Below, in pieces: positions 1 through 12,192 of a stretch of DNA of 64,000 nucleotides. The notes below the pieces were generated by a model. It made no database searches, was not told where the DNA came from, and saw nothing but the letters and a program-made list of their open reading frames with translations. The translations under genes were made by a program, and so were the position numbers. The stretch is from Trametes villosa. Its lineage: Eukaryota > Basidiomycota > Agaricomycetes > Polyporales > Polyporaceae. Where the stretch lies: NCBI GenBank assembly GCA_002964805.2, contig PUDQ02000003.1, forward strand, positions 248,001-312,000. The letters are read 5' to 3'. Every line of letters begins with the position of its first letter. Position 1 is the stretch's first letter.

Positions 1-653
1 CCACTATTCCTCTGGCAGGTCTTTGCGTTCGTAGTCGCCGCAGAGCTATCTGGAGCGGCACCCCATCCTCCAGGGGACTACCTCCTACTTAAATGGCATT
101 GCCAGGCCTCACAAAGCAAGGATAATCCACGATATTGAGCCTCGCTTCTAGGGCCGACTTTTTCCACGCGCGCCCATGCGCGCGCCCGACTGGGAGTACT
201 TCGAGTTGTGGCCGGATGGAACCTAGGCTCCTCGTCGGACCCCCGTGCGAACTCTGCGACCAGCACGGCGAAGAGTACGTCGATCGCATCTGGTCAATAC
301 ATCTCCTTCGTCGTCAACGCGCGCAGAGCAGCTGACAGGACTCCGTAGGCCCGCCATAGAGAAAGTCAACGCCCACCTGCAGCAGTACGCCCGCATCCGG
401 CGCAATGTACGCGTTCAGCCTTCGGTCTGGCTCTATCCTAACATGCCTTGCCTACTAGATGATACCCGTCGCGTCCCCCGACAAGCCGCTGGAGCGAACG
501 CTCAAAGGAACGAGAAGGCGCGGGGTGTGCTTGAAGCTGTACGAGGCCGAGATCGAGGATGCCCGCCCGATGGCACGAATCTGCATTATCTCCTTTGTGC
601 GATGTTGCCACACGCGCTGATTTCTGCACTACGAGCGGGTATAAAGAGCTCAC
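1..653. other. no confident gene
   Basis: Short overlapping open frames exist here on both strands, but none has a plausible start, family motif or consistent exon chain. It probably holds the upstream region of the gene that starts at 654; further 5' exons of that gene cannot be excluded. Confidence 0.4.
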
Positions 654-2095
654 ATGCTTGAACTTAGGCTCGCCGTCGCAATGCTTTTCTTCCCGCTTCC
701 GTACACATACGCTGTCGTTGAGATAGATGTCGACAAGACACTCGAGCCTCTAAACGATCCTGCGGCCAAGGCCGCCGGAGCGGGAATCAAAACTGTGAAA
801 TGCATCATCTATCTGGACACCGTACGTACCGTTCATAAGCATTGTGGACCGAAGCTAACTCATGAACACCAGATCCTCCGGCTCCCGTTTCCTGATGACA
901 GTACGTTCAAGTACATGGCGTATCTTGTTGGCCCTGGCCTCCGCCCAGAAATACCAGCGCTCTGCCTCACGCCCGACATGTGCACCCCCATCTTCCCGAA
1001 TACGCACCACCCTTTCGATGATCGCGAGCCTCTCAGACCCGACCCCCCATTCCCGTTCGGCAACTGTTACCACTGGTTTGGCCCCGACATGTGGCTCGAC
1101 CTCCGCATCTACAACGACGGCCGCGACTACCGGGTCGGGCCGCGGACGGTGTTGCCGCCCATCCAACACGTCGAGATGGGTATCGTCCAGGGTCAGGATA
1201 TGTGGCGCTGCGCGTGCGCTCAACAGGAGGAATACGTCGCGTCTGGCGCCGTGGCCGATGATACGCAGCCTGTTGCAGAGCCGACCCTGCCAGAGGAGTC
1301 CGGCGAGTCCAAGGCACGGCCGCAGGCGCGGAATACATCTCCTACGCCTTCAAGCGCCCCATCTGTTGCAGCGCCTTTTGAACACGACGCTGCGTCTCTG
1401 CGCTCTGAGACTGGGTCTACCTCTAACTCTGTTGGCAGCGAGTACCACCTAGGCGAGCGATGCGAACGCTGCGGGGCTTACGGGGACTGCTATACTGAAC
1501 ACGGCTCAGACGACGGCGGCTTCTACCAGGCGCCTGAGGCAAACGAGTCTACCGAAGCCCTCGCGGAGATCGACGTCTTCGGTCGCGACGACGACGAGGG
1601 AGACGACCTCCTGCCCATAGTGAAGATCTCGCTCGACATCGGGGCGCATTTCCCCAGCGAGACAGACGTTCCGAACCCGATGGTTTTTATGCAGCAGCGC
1701 GACGAACTTGTCAGGTGCGCTCGCTTCTATACGCCTCTGCTTGCGACGCGAATGTTGACCTCTCTGATAGAATCATAGAAGAGAGCAAAGCGCGCGGTGA
1801 GGAAGCGTGCGAAGCTGCTCAGTCGGAGGTTGTCGCGGAGGAGTCGCCAGAACCTGGTGACCTCGCCCTCGCGCTGGAGAGCGTCGCGCTCGGTGACGCT
1901 ACCACGTCTGTTGTGGACCCGCCTGCCTTGGATGAGGCTGAAGGCGCTTACGGTAAGCAGCCGGCGAAAGGTACGTCTTCGCTGTAGGCGCTCCTTCTCA
2001 AGTCTCGAGACCAGATGGGCTGATTGTGAGCTTCTTATCTAGGCTTCTGGTCTAAGCTGGCGAATACGTCGACGTCGCTTCATCGGGGCGCTTGA
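654..2095 (+). CDS. unknown basidiomycete protein, acidic, paralogue of the 2602-3638 gene
   Basis: Exons 654-821, 873-1714, 1771-1970 and 2043-2095 join in frame to a 420-residue protein. All three introns (51, 56 and 72 nt) have GTACGT or GTGCGC donors. A conserved core follows the first intron: LPFPD, then CTPIFPNT, then FGNCYHWFGPD. A Ser/Pro/Glu-rich middle leads to a Cys pair (CERCG) and a conserved C-terminal block (DDLLPIVKISLDI, then PNPMVFMQQRDELV). The same blocks recur in the convergent gene at 2602-3638, so this is one family and both copies are probably real. I see no signal peptide or membrane segment and cannot assign a function. The N-terminus is the least certain part: a start at 681 or upstream exons are possible. 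Confidence 0.7.
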
Positions 2096-2601
2096 TTATT
2101 GGTTCGGAACAAGGATGTTTGGTTTCCCGGGTATATCGTAAAGATCCTGACATGATTCTTGTACGCTACTGCACGAACTGTCGCTCCGAAGCTGCACCGT
2201 GCCCACTCAATCGAGAAGTCCTGTGCCCATCCACTCGCCCCGACATTACGCCCATCATCACAGGACAAACCACGCACTCATGGCCAGGAAGGCATGAATG
2301 GTACACTGCGGGCTCGAGGTCTGGTAAACCGTCTTGCCAAAGACCTAAACCTGCCGCCGAGCTTCCGCAGGGCCTTGGGCAAGCGAGGAGCTATCGAGCG
2401 TGCGTTCAGTGTTCGCGTTCTGATGGCGTGCAGTGTAGATCGAGACTTACGGTCCCGAGATGAAGCTCTGGTGCGCTCGCCTTCTGCCTCTTCGCGCAAA
2501 CGCGTCGCTTTGGCCTCGGATGACGCCGCTGTTTGAGGTGCATTCGCCGCCGCATACGCGCGGCTGCGTGCGCTCTGTATGATCCTGGACGTAGACGCAG
2601 G

Positions 2602-3638
2602 TTAGACGCAACTGGTGCCATCCCAGGTTGCGCAGACGTACTCAATCATGGCGTCCCGCTCCTTGTAGAAGTCGAGGGGATCGGGGATATCCTCCTGCTT
2701 GAGGTTCTCGGCAAGGTCGAGCCATAAATCGACGAGCGGAAGGAGCGCCACGTCTTGGTCCGGACCGTCGAAGATGTTCATGTCGACGATGGCGTCTACG
2801 TCATCATCGGATTGCATGCTGGACGCGTCGCTGGACGCGTCGCTACTGCGCGTGTCTAGCGATCCCGTGGATACTGATGCAGCATGGTGCATATCGCCGT
2901 CCGCGGAATCCTCGTATCCTGGGAAGTCCAACATCGGTATCGCCTGTGGCATCGCCAAGAAAAACAATTACGGGACTTGACTCAGTGAGAAGACGTGGAT
3001 GCTCACCGGCGGGGCAGGGGTTTCCAGCCCGAGGCTCGCCCGGTATTGCGCTTGCAGCTCGTCCATGCGCGTGATGTCCTCTCCCCAGTAACAGTCCATC
3101 TCAACCTTCTCCATAGCCGGTAGCTGGATAGCGTTACGTTCATCGAACTTCTCTGGCCGAGCACGGACACGGATGTCGACGGACAGCTCTGCCCAGTGGT
3201 AGCAGTTGTCGTACGGGAAGACCGGCTCCGTGCGTACAGGCGTCCGCCCCAGAGGGTGACTGGTGTTGGGAAATATTGGGACACACATCTCGGGAGCGTA
3301 GCCTTGATCCTTGTCTTCAGCCCGCAGCGACGGCGCGATCGGACAAACGCAGTAGCGATACCAGGGTTGGTTGGGGAAGGGCAGTTCTAATGCCTATCTC
3401 GGGACGGATATATAGGTGAGTCTACAATGAATAGGAAGAGAGAGAGACGATGAGAACGCACATAGTGAAGATTCACGAGGTATGCTTTGGTCTCCAGTGC
3501 CTCCGCGGCAGCGAGCGCTTCCGGATCGTCGAGATCCTTGACCATCGCGACTGGATTCAGGCGGATAACGGCGTAGGAGCCTGGGTTCGGGCTGTAGTAG
3601 ACCGTTCTCGTGGAGATATCGGAGACAGGTAGATGCAT
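2602..3638 (-). CDS. unknown basidiomycete protein, paralogue of the 654-2095 gene
   Basis: Exons 3638-3462, 3393-3007 and 2943-2602 join in frame to 301 residues, with introns of 68 and 63 nt. The first intron sits where the first intron of the 654-2095 gene sits, just before the LPFPN block. It shares CVPIFPNTSHPLG, then YDNCYHWAE, and near the end DVALLPLVDLWLDL and the DFYKERDAMIEY helix. A short DASSDASS repeat reflects a 12-bp direct duplication near 2820. It is shorter than its partner because the low-complexity middle is reduced. The two genes face each other with about 500 bp between stop codons, an inverted-duplication arrangement. Function unknown. A start at 3764 is the alternative. 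Confidence 0.7.
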
Positions 3639-4244
3639 GTTGAGGAGGTGTGCTGGGTTGCTAGTACCGCGAGCAGATAGTGGGGGGGGTAAGCGGATGA
3701 GCGACGAGGCTGAGCAAGAGGGAGGCGTCCAGAACGGAACCCCGCGGTGCTTAATGAACCCCACACCGAAGAGGACGCGGCAGTCTCATGGCATGGTCCT
3801 CGAAACAAGAACGGCGCCACTTCCTGACGCGGTGGTAACGGAGAACAATAACCTTGCTGACACCTTGTTCTCGATGAGGCCATGTTTAGGTTTGTTGATT
3901 AGTGTGGGCGTCCTAACGCTCCTACCGAGGACGAGCCACTGGCCCCTGCGAGCGTTGTGCTAATGGACTGGGGCCCTTCGCTGTCTCACCCACATAACGC
4001 GATGTTGCTAACGAGGCCGCTGTTCATTGTGGGAAGTAGCGTCGTTCAGGTACTGGCCACGCTCGTCCCGTGTCTGTCTTCAACAATAAAACAAAGTGCA
4101 GGCATCCAGACCAGGTCACCGAGGTCATGTTGTGTTGCGTTCGACGCACAAGTTATATGCGTACGAGTCAAGGCAGCAGCGGACACACGTCTCTTTCACC
4201 CTCTACCCCTCTTCGCCCACCTTGCTGCCGCTCTGCCCTCTACG

Positions 4245-5180
4245 ATGACACCTTGCTGCCTCTGCGACCTAGACGGTCACACGGGCCCTCAAGAACAAAC
4301 GAAATGGTACCCTGGAGAGGTGTTCGAGATCCAGGAGTCTGTCTTCACTCCTATCGAGTGTATCCTCGCCGATGCGCGCGCTTCAGGCCTCACAGGCCGC
4401 GCCCTCCGTCGCTCCCAAAGCTCGCTGCACAGTATGCGCACCCGGGAGCATGCTACTCGCAAGCGGCGCCCATGCGTCCTGATGAACTTCATCCGCCAAG
4501 CATACCCGGGGATGGTCAACAGTCACATATGTCTCATGTGCACGTTCGAGAAGACCCCGATCGATGAGCTCCCCCGAATCTTCCGCTACTTCTGCGTGCA
4601 GGTGTACACGGAGTGCGCAGGAGTGCTGGAGCATCCCCACCTTCATTCCGTGCCAGAGTGGCCCTTGTACGGCGATACGCAGTGGGTCATCCTACGGCCG
4701 TTCCGTACGACGCGGGGACTCCTCGGCAGGTGGCGAGCACCCGGCGGCGGCTGCGGTCCGACACGCAAGGGCATGGCTTTCGGGAAGGGAGCCATGGCTC
4801 AGCTTCAAGCCCTCTGTGCCGAGAAGGATAAGGAGTGGAAATCGTTCTGCGAGACGCAGGGAGACTTCGCCGCAGAATATGAGCAAGAGTATCGAGTACG
4901 TCCTCGATACCCATCCTCGCATGCTGTTGGGTCTGACTGGCGCGGCTTAGGAATACCTGAAAATCCGGAAGTCTTCGATGGTATGAGCGTCACACATAGC
5001 TTATGGTCGTCGCATGCTCACCAGTGTCCAGGGTTCGCGAACTGCTTCTCGCGCATCGCGGGATTCTGCCGCCCCTTCGCAGTGGCGGGGACATGATCGA
5101 CAAAGTGTCATGTCTCATACCATCTTCGAGGATAAGGTTAGCGTATTCCAGGAGAAGGTGATACAAGTGGTAGACGAGGT
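4245..5180 (+). CDS. unknown cysteine-containing protein, 3' end unresolved
   Basis: The start at 4245 opens with a CCLC motif and an acidic stretch. It is followed by basic SRR-type segments, VNSHICLMCTFEK (a second CxxC) and YFCVQVYTEC. A long helical part (MAQLQALCAEKDKEWKSF) ends at a GTACGT donor at 4896, and a 30-nt exon at 4951-4980 fits in phase. After that, two acceptors compete: one gives a stop at 5096, the other (5032) continues to a GTAAGG donor near 5180, so the end is provisional. The two CxxC pairs could bind metal, but this is inference. It is not clearly related to the paralogue pair upstream. No function assigned. Confidence 0.45.
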
Positions 5181-6415
5181 AAGGACCACGCCTGCGCCGC
5201 ATCCCCGTGCTTCCGTACTGACTGCACGAATGGTCTCGGTGCAGCATGAGAGTTGTGCCCCCGCGCAGCTGCACAAGAAGCACGCCAGGCGTGGTTCAAG
5301 AGGAGCGCATCGCAAGTCTAACGCGTGTTCATTGGCAAGTGTGAGTGCTGCGCGTTCAATGTCTGGCCAGTGCTCATGAACGGGCGTCCTTAGGTCGGCG
5401 AGGATGGCGTGTCCCTTGCACCCTCCTGCCAGCGAAGCCCTGTGCACAACACGTTCTCCCAGTTTGCGAGGAGAGCCTTCCATCAGAAGAAGAACTCCGT
5501 GGGGTCTGCCTGAGCGAGGCTGGGGACAGCTCGCTGGACGAGTTGACTCAGCCCTACGGGCCAGGGAACGCGTGTTGGGGTGGCGCAGTATAGATACACT
5601 CGTATAATGGCAACCTACCGAGCTTATAGTATATAGATACCCCTGCGAGCGCGTCGCATAACCTTCGTATAACCAGCGTGCTTGAGATTGCCGTCGATCG
5701 CCACAGTGAGGTGAAACTTTACAAGCCTAGTCCGCTGGTTCTTCAGTTGTGATCGATTCTATCTGGCAGAAAGCACGCTCAGAAATCCTTGATGGGAGTC
5801 ACTGTTGTTCCCAGAGTGTTTCCAGAGCAAATCTGTGAAGCATAGAGAGCCTGGCAGGTGTACTTGTTGGATATGGTTGTGGTCGATGGCGAAGCATGAG
5901 CGAGCGCTAACTGGGCGCCAAGTTACCAGTGTGCCCTTCTCAAACAGACCCTCAGGCCTCATCACTCGTCAGCTCGCACTCAACTTACACATATTCCTCG
6001 GATGCTAAGCTACTCCTGGGTTGGACGGCTGGAAACTTCTCGCGGCTCGACGACGGCCTTGCACCGATAGCCGTCGACGACGTCAGTACGTTGAGGTCCC
6101 TGTGTATGAGATCGTAGCTAAGGCTGACAACCTGAGGGATAATGCACCTTTCGATGCGGCGCTGTAATGATCCGGGATACGTAGCTATACCTCGAGTCCC
6201 TCTATGTACTCAACGAGGCTTATTGGTGCTGACGGCACATGCTTGTATGTTCACGCGCTTGCCAATCACATCCACAATATCCGCCCAATCCGCCCTTCCA
6301 GTTGTACATACATTCATGTATCTGTGCCTTTACCCAATTCTATCACCTACGACGTACCGAGCGCAGTCTATCAAGACATCATACGGCTACATGGAATGCT
6401 CCCGAAGCACGACGC
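5181..6415. other. gene-poor stretch, possibly 3' exons of the preceding gene
   Basis: 5181-5600 may contain last exons of the gene starting at 4245, but no exon chain is convincing. From 5700 to 6415 I see no gene. The minus strand here was searched for a carrier-protein or reductase region that would extend the adenylating enzyme at 6416-9078, and none was found. Confidence 0.4.
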
Positions 6416-9078
6416 TCAGCCATGCGCACGGTCAGGGAACTGACGCTGCGCAAGCGCGGCGCCCTCGTCCGCCGCCGCGTACAGCGCGTCGATCTCGGCC
6501 GCGTACAGCTTGAGACATACCCCGCGCCGCGCGGTGCCCTTGGGCGTGTGCTCGAGCGGCTTCTCCGGGGACGTCACCACGATCAGCTGCAAGGGGTCAG
6601 TGAGTGGGCGGAGGGGTTGGGGAAAGAGGAAGACATACGTTCCGCTTGATACGCGCGAAGGCTGGGATTTGCGCGTTGGCGGCTTCGATCGTGGGCCTGT
6701 GCCAAACGTTCGCCGGTCAGTCTTGAATATCAGGCGAGGGAAAGCGGGAAAACATACCAGATGGAATCGATGAACGCTTCGCGCTTCTCCGCATCTTCAG
6801 GCGGGATGCTCGTCCCCGCCGCGGGCTCGACGAGCAGCCCCGGCTCGATGCGCTGGTTGCCGAACACGAGCACAGACGCGATGTGCGGGTCGTGCGCGAC
6901 GGTGCTCTCTGCAAACCGGAAGCGCGGGGTCAGCCACCATTCAAAGGATCCCGCGCGAGGGGTGAGGGCGACATACCAAAAGGAACGGGGTTGATCTGGC
7001 ACAGCAAAACGCGTTAGCTGATACGTTGAAGTGGGACAAAGAAGGAGAGCCGCACCTTCTGCGCCGTCGACAGCGCGATCTGGTCGTCCACGCGGCCGAA
7101 CACCTTCCAGCGGTCCTGGTCGACGGGGTGCCGCTCGAGCAGGTCGCCCACCGCGAACACACACCGCCCGTCCCGCTCCGCGTTCGTCACCTGCGGGAAG
7201 CACACCTCCGTCGGCTAGCCGTTGTACCCGTCGTCAGCCGTGCCCATCCGAATACACGCAACCGAGGAAGGGGAGCGCTTACGATCATGATGGGCTCGAC
7301 GATACCCTCGAGCCCGGCCTGCGGCTCGAGCTCGAACGTAATGTGGTGCGAAAATTTGAAGTACTCCCACTCTTCCACCGGCGGCGGGTCGCGCGGGATG
7401 AACATCGTCGCCGGCCCCACCTCCGTGCTGTCCCCCACCACCAGCGCCAGTCAGCCATACCGCCTACATTACAGCCACGAATGCGAGCGAGGGGAAACGG
7501 ACCTTCCCCAGAAGGGGTGCAGAGTGACCCCCGCCTTCGCGAGATTGTCGCCGATCGCCTTGTTGATCGGCGCGCCCGAGAAAACCTGTGTGCGTGTGTA
7601 CGCATGTGGGGGTGCGCGGTCGGCGGTGAGCGCGCGGGATCCCGTAAGGATGTGGTTGGGAACACGCACGATGCAGTGCAGCGCCTGCAGGATTGGCAAG
7701 TTCGCCGGGTCACGCGCCCATGCCTGTACACATGGGTCCCCAGCAGTGAGTGGAAAGACTCATGAGTTACGAGAGCGCGAGGGGGGCGGACCTCGATGAA
7801 GGCGGGGATGCAGAAGACAATGTCGCACTTGCACGCGACCCACGCAGCGAGGAAGTTCGCGGGCGTCGGGATGCGCGGTGGGAGCTCTGGGGGGTACAGC
7901 GAGAATGTCGCCCCGCTCGACAGCTACAGCGCGTCCACATGGTCGTGAGCACGCCGCGGATCAGCAAAAGGACACATGGTTCTCACCGGCCACTAAAGTG
8001 TTGCGAGGAACAGACACAATGTGAGTGAGTGCTTCGAGAAGCGGGATGGGTGGTCGGATTTGAGTGATGGGACGCACCATCAATGTCGCGAGGCCCATCG
8101 CATCTGTCATGAATTTGAGCACCGTCTCTGAGTTCAATATGACAGGGAGACGTACGGTTAATCGGGTTGGTGTGTGCCGCGATGGACTTTCCTGCCAAGT
8201 CAACTTCTCCATAGCCTGCGACGAGAGCGTCAGAGAACTGCCAATGTCGACAGGTTGACATGAGATACGCACATGGGATGTTTGACAGGTTGATAAGCCC
8301 TCGCCTGGTGATAGGAATGGGCTTCGGAAAGCCGGTGGTTCCTACAGAGGTGTTAAGTTAGCAGATCGGCGGCCGTCCGGACCAACGCAGGGACCTACCT
8401 GACGAGTGCAGGATGACCGTCACGTCGATGTCTGCAATATCCACTATCGTAGTGGGCTCTACGCCTTGAGGGAGAGACACCCAATCGTCGGGCTTGACCA
8501 TAGGCAACAAATCGACATGGACACCCTTCTCCTCGAGGATCGCCGTCGCGCCCTTGGCCAAACCCTGCATCGCAGCATCGCCGCTGACGTAGAGCTGTGA
8601 AACGCCCGTCTTCTCGAGCAGGTGCGCAGTGACCACGGGGAGGTTCCGCGGCGAGAGCGGGAACGCCGTGTATCCGAGGCTCATGATCGCCACCTCCAAG
8701 AAGATGTAGCTGAGCGCATCTACACCACACAGTACCTTGTCAGCTTCTCGCGAAGCACTCAGAGATGTTGGACGCCTACGTACCAGCGACTGCGAGGACA
8801 GCGATGACGGGACGGCCGCCCTCGCTCTTCTGCGCGGACTGCGATTCCTTGTAGTTGCGTTCGACAATGCGCGCAATGGCGCTGATCTTATCCCAAGCTT
8901 CCGCATACGAGATGTTGTGCAGCTCGTTAGTCTCCGGGTCCGCATACGAGAACACGGCATGCGTCGGGCTGTGTTTCGCATGGTACTCGTACAGGCCCGG
9001 CAGCGACAGTCCGTGCTCGAACGGGGCAGCCTTGAATGTCGGGTGGTTCACCCCCTGGGGTGTAGGACGCGCGGTCAT
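6416..9078 (-). CDS. adenylate-forming enzyme (NRPS-like A domain, no carrier or reductase domain)
   Basis: Fifteen exons join in frame to 582 residues: 9078-8784, 8719-8399, 8341-8273, 8215-8156, 8103-8078, 7992-7987, 7923-7792, 7723-7670, 7585-7503, 7427-7283, 7214-7056, 6995-6977, 6908-6758, 6696-6639, 6586-6416. It reads as a complete ANL-superfamily A domain: phosphate-binding loop HSSGTTGFPKPI, then NHAMGLATLMWPLSSGA, then HPFWGSTEVGPA, then GDLLERHP with GRVDDQIALST, and the C-terminal catalytic lysine in TPKGTARRG. Such enzymes activate a carboxylic acid as its acyl-adenylate. Basidiomycete relatives normally continue into a phosphopantetheine domain and an NAD-dependent reductase domain. 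This one stops about 25 residues after the A10-type lysine motif. The WP of the conserved MWPLSSG segment needs a 6-nt exon (7992-7987). Substrate not predictable. Confidence 0.88.
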
Positions 9079-10926
9079 CTTGCGTGTACTGTGCTGGTGG
9101 TCGAGTGGGGCTTAGGCTTGAATGATCGCTCGCGTCTGCGAGCGAGCCTATTTCGAGCGCAGGACTCCGGAGCGCTCATGCTATCGTGGCGGGCGACGCG
9201 CGCACCGCCGACAGCCACACGATGATGCCAGCACGGACTCAGGATCACGGATTGGCGACACACCGAGCGGCGAGAACCACTGACCAGAACCGCCCCGGGG
9301 TGCGAGAGATCATCATCAGCAGCGTTCGACGTTCTGAGTTCACCCGCCGTATCGCCGCCCTGAAAGGTCTGCAAAACAGGGCTCTCGCGGCTGGGGAATT
9401 CGAAGACGAAGACGAAGGCGGAGGCGGATCAGATCGCATAGTACTTTCGGGATGCTCGGAATGCTGCATTGAGTCGTCTCGTTGCATGATTGTGGCGAGT
9501 CCGACATCGCGCGCGTTCGTGTTCAGGGGGATGGGAGAATTCGCGCAGTGGCGCTGCAAAACGTGTGTACGTACTTTCTGCCTTCGTAGACCCTAGAAAC
9601 CGATAGTCATACCGGGGGATGTTTCTTTGCCCGGCGTGCCCGGCGGTGCGCGATATTCTCCAATCGAGGCCATTCGGAATGTATGTCCCTCACTGTCTGA
9701 CCGTCTCCACGCATGAGACGTGCCTGTGTAACGCTCTGGACTCGGTGAAAATCAGTTGGCATATGCCCTGCGCAGTGATACAGGCCCAAGGGGAACAACG
9801 TACAAGCAGTACGCAGTCGTATTCGCCGACCATCTGCCAGCAGCATCGGCATGCTGATGTCCACGATGGCCCGGCCGCCGTCCATGCTTCAAGTTCAAAC
9901 CTGTGATCAGCACCGCACAAGTCTCCCAATGATGGCGAGCGTGACCGCTCAGCGTGTCGCCCGAGCTCCGAATCCCGAGACGGAGCGAGCACCTGCTTGA
10001 AGGGTTCCGATGCGACTGCGCGCCGTTCTGATCGTGGACCTTTCCCAGAGCTATCATCTGTCTCGCAGTCCAGCGCGTGAAGCTGTCTGGAAATCCGCAG
10101 GGGTCTTGACAGGTTCCCGTGCGGTCAGCGTGAAGTTTTCGCAATTACGAGTCGTTGTCCTGTGCAGATGTTGGGAAGACGCGAAAGCAAGACGTCGACG
10201 TCGCGTCGACGTGTGGGCTCACCGCCGCGGAGATTGCCACGCAGGCCCGTCGGCAGTGCTGATCCCGCCGCATCGGGATCAGGCCTCCCGGGAAGATCAC
10301 TCGCCAAGATCTCATGCGCATACCGCGCGCGCGCGAATCCTGCCGTAACCTGGCTCCGAGAAGCACGCCGCCCCCAGTGAGTCCGAGATCGCAGCAGCGC
10401 TAGCGGTGGCGGCGTTAGACTTAGAGACGCATACATTATGATGATTCAGCAGCGTAAAGCATTACACCCAAATAGTTCCTGCAGTGCTATGTAGTACTAG
10501 TTAGGGACTTAAAGAGCCCTCCCATAATTTATCACGACGTCTATGTGGGATCAGTATATGTACAGCGGGCAGCAGCGCTGCGATCTCTGCGCGAACAGAT
10601 CCGCGCGGGTTCCCGAGGGCCGAGCGGCAGGCTTCGCCTGGTGTTTGAGGGTGCGTGTCCGCGGCCCATCCTGCTCCACAGCGGCGCGGGGACGGGCGGG
10701 GAACGCAGAGTAGAAGTCGATGCGACGCTAGATGCTAGACGAGCTAGGCGACGCTTAGGCCTTGGGAGAAGGGCGTTGTGGTGTCACTCCCGAGATTCGA
10801 GATGGAGGATGGCGGAGAGCGGGGAGCGGACGGCATGGTCCCGAGGGGGAGGGCGTTGTGGAAGGGTTCTCGAAAACCAGGATAGCCGGCGGCGGGCGGC
10901 AGGCGGGGGACGGCGAAGTGAGGGGA
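9079..10926. other. intergenic, no gene recognised
   Basis: About 1.8 kb between the starts and ends of two minus-strand genes. It should hold the promoter of the adenylating enzyme just above 9078. No open frame has family motifs or a coherent intron pattern. Confidence 0.45.
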
Positions 10927-12192
10927 TTATGCCGAGAGCGCGAAATACGGCTGGCTGTAGAGCCGACAGTAGGCTGGGAGGGCATGTGCGATGGACAACC
11001 AGAGCTGAAAATAGAGCGTCAGCATCAGCTTGGAAGAGCGGGCATGTCGGAGAGCCAGATGGAAGGGCAAGGGAAGTGAAGGAAGGTGAAGGTGAAGGGA
11101 AGTGAGTGGGAAGAGGGAACGGAAGGGAAGTGGACGCAACGAAGAGAAAAGCCCACTCACGTTATACCAATAAAACGCGACCTGGTACTCATGCACGCTC
11201 CCCGCCCTCAGATACAGCACGCCAATATACACCGCCAGCGCCGCGAACGCCGCCCCCAGCCCCGCGGTCAGGCCCCAGAACGCCGCGAGTCCAACAGACC
11301 AGAGCGTGAGGGGGACGATGACCGTCCAGCGCGCGGCGGGCCCGAAGACGATGGGGATCGTGCGCCGGCCAATCGCGCGGTCGCCGTCGACGTCCTTGAA
11401 GTCCTGCGTGTGGATCGTCGTCGCGAAGATGCCCGCGCTCGCGAGCACGGAGCAGAGCGCGATCCCGTCCAGCCGCGTCGCGTCCGCGCCTGCCGTCCCG
11501 CGTCAGCCCGCCGATTCGGGGAAGAAGGGCAGATGCCAAGGACAAGGACAGGGACACACCTGCGATGAGCGTCGCCCCGACCTCAAACGACGCGAACCCC
11601 AGCGCGTTCACGCCATTCCGCACCGCCCAGTGCCGCCGGTGCGCGGTCATCTCGTTATACAAGAGCGTCAAGAACGCGAGCGCGACGCTCGCGTAGAACG
11701 TCTGCGCGCTGTACAGCGCGGAGAGGCGCCAGCAGAGCGGGACGGCGAGCCAGCGGAGGAGGCGTGTCCGCGCGAGCGAGATGCGCTGCGCGGGCAGCGG
11801 CCGGTCGCGCTTGTTCTGCGCGTCCTCGTCCGGGTCCATGCTCTGGTTCGCGAGGTCGAACTGCAGCACGTGCAGCCAGACCCAGAAGAGCACGTGGGGG
11901 AGACGCAGCGGGCTGGAGATGGGCGCGGAGGCGATGGCGAGGGAGGTCTGTGAGAAAGGGGAAGAGGGGGCCGAGGTCAGCGTGGGGTGGGACGGATGAG
12001 GAAGGAAGGGAAGAGGGAGGGGGCGAGACTCACGACGGGGATTACTGTTGTCTTGATGTCGGACTTGGTGAAGAGGTAGAGAGTGGTGAGGTGGTAGGGC
12101 ACGCGGCGGAGCTCGCGCGCAGCCGCGGAGAGGCGGCCAGAAAGAGAGGGTGTGGACGCGGACGCGGACGTCGAAGCAGATGTCGAGGCCAT
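10927..12192 (-). CDS. UbiA-family membrane prenyltransferase or terpene cyclase
   Basis: Exons 12192-12034, 11947-11560, 11489-11161 and 11004-10927 give a 317-residue integral membrane protein. After a Ser/Thr-rich tail comes FTKSDIKTTVIP. The first Asp-rich Mg-diphosphate site is N87/D91/D95 (NQSMDPDED), followed by NKRDRPLP. The second is DFKDVDGDRAIGRRTIP. The protein closes with QVAFYWYN and WLSIAHALP, which are characteristic of the basidiomycete UbiA subfamily. UbiA enzymes move or cyclise prenyl diphosphates inside a helical bundle. Related fungal UbiA proteins include sesquiterpene cyclases such as the one in fumagillin synthesis, so either activity is possible. The TLYFQLWLS frame extension seen without splicing is replaced by the canonical YN-LWLS junction. 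Neighbours (adenylating enzyme, P450) suggest secondary metabolism. Confidence 0.9.

Noticed and set aside
862..1452. 196-codon plus-strand frame
   Set aside because: Shadow of the 654-2095 gene in another frame; repetitive Arg/Ser/Thr composition and no paralogy.
10010..10348. Possible small gene between the adenylating enzyme and UbiA gene
   Set aside because: No motif, no conserved start context, and frames of similar length occur on all strands here.
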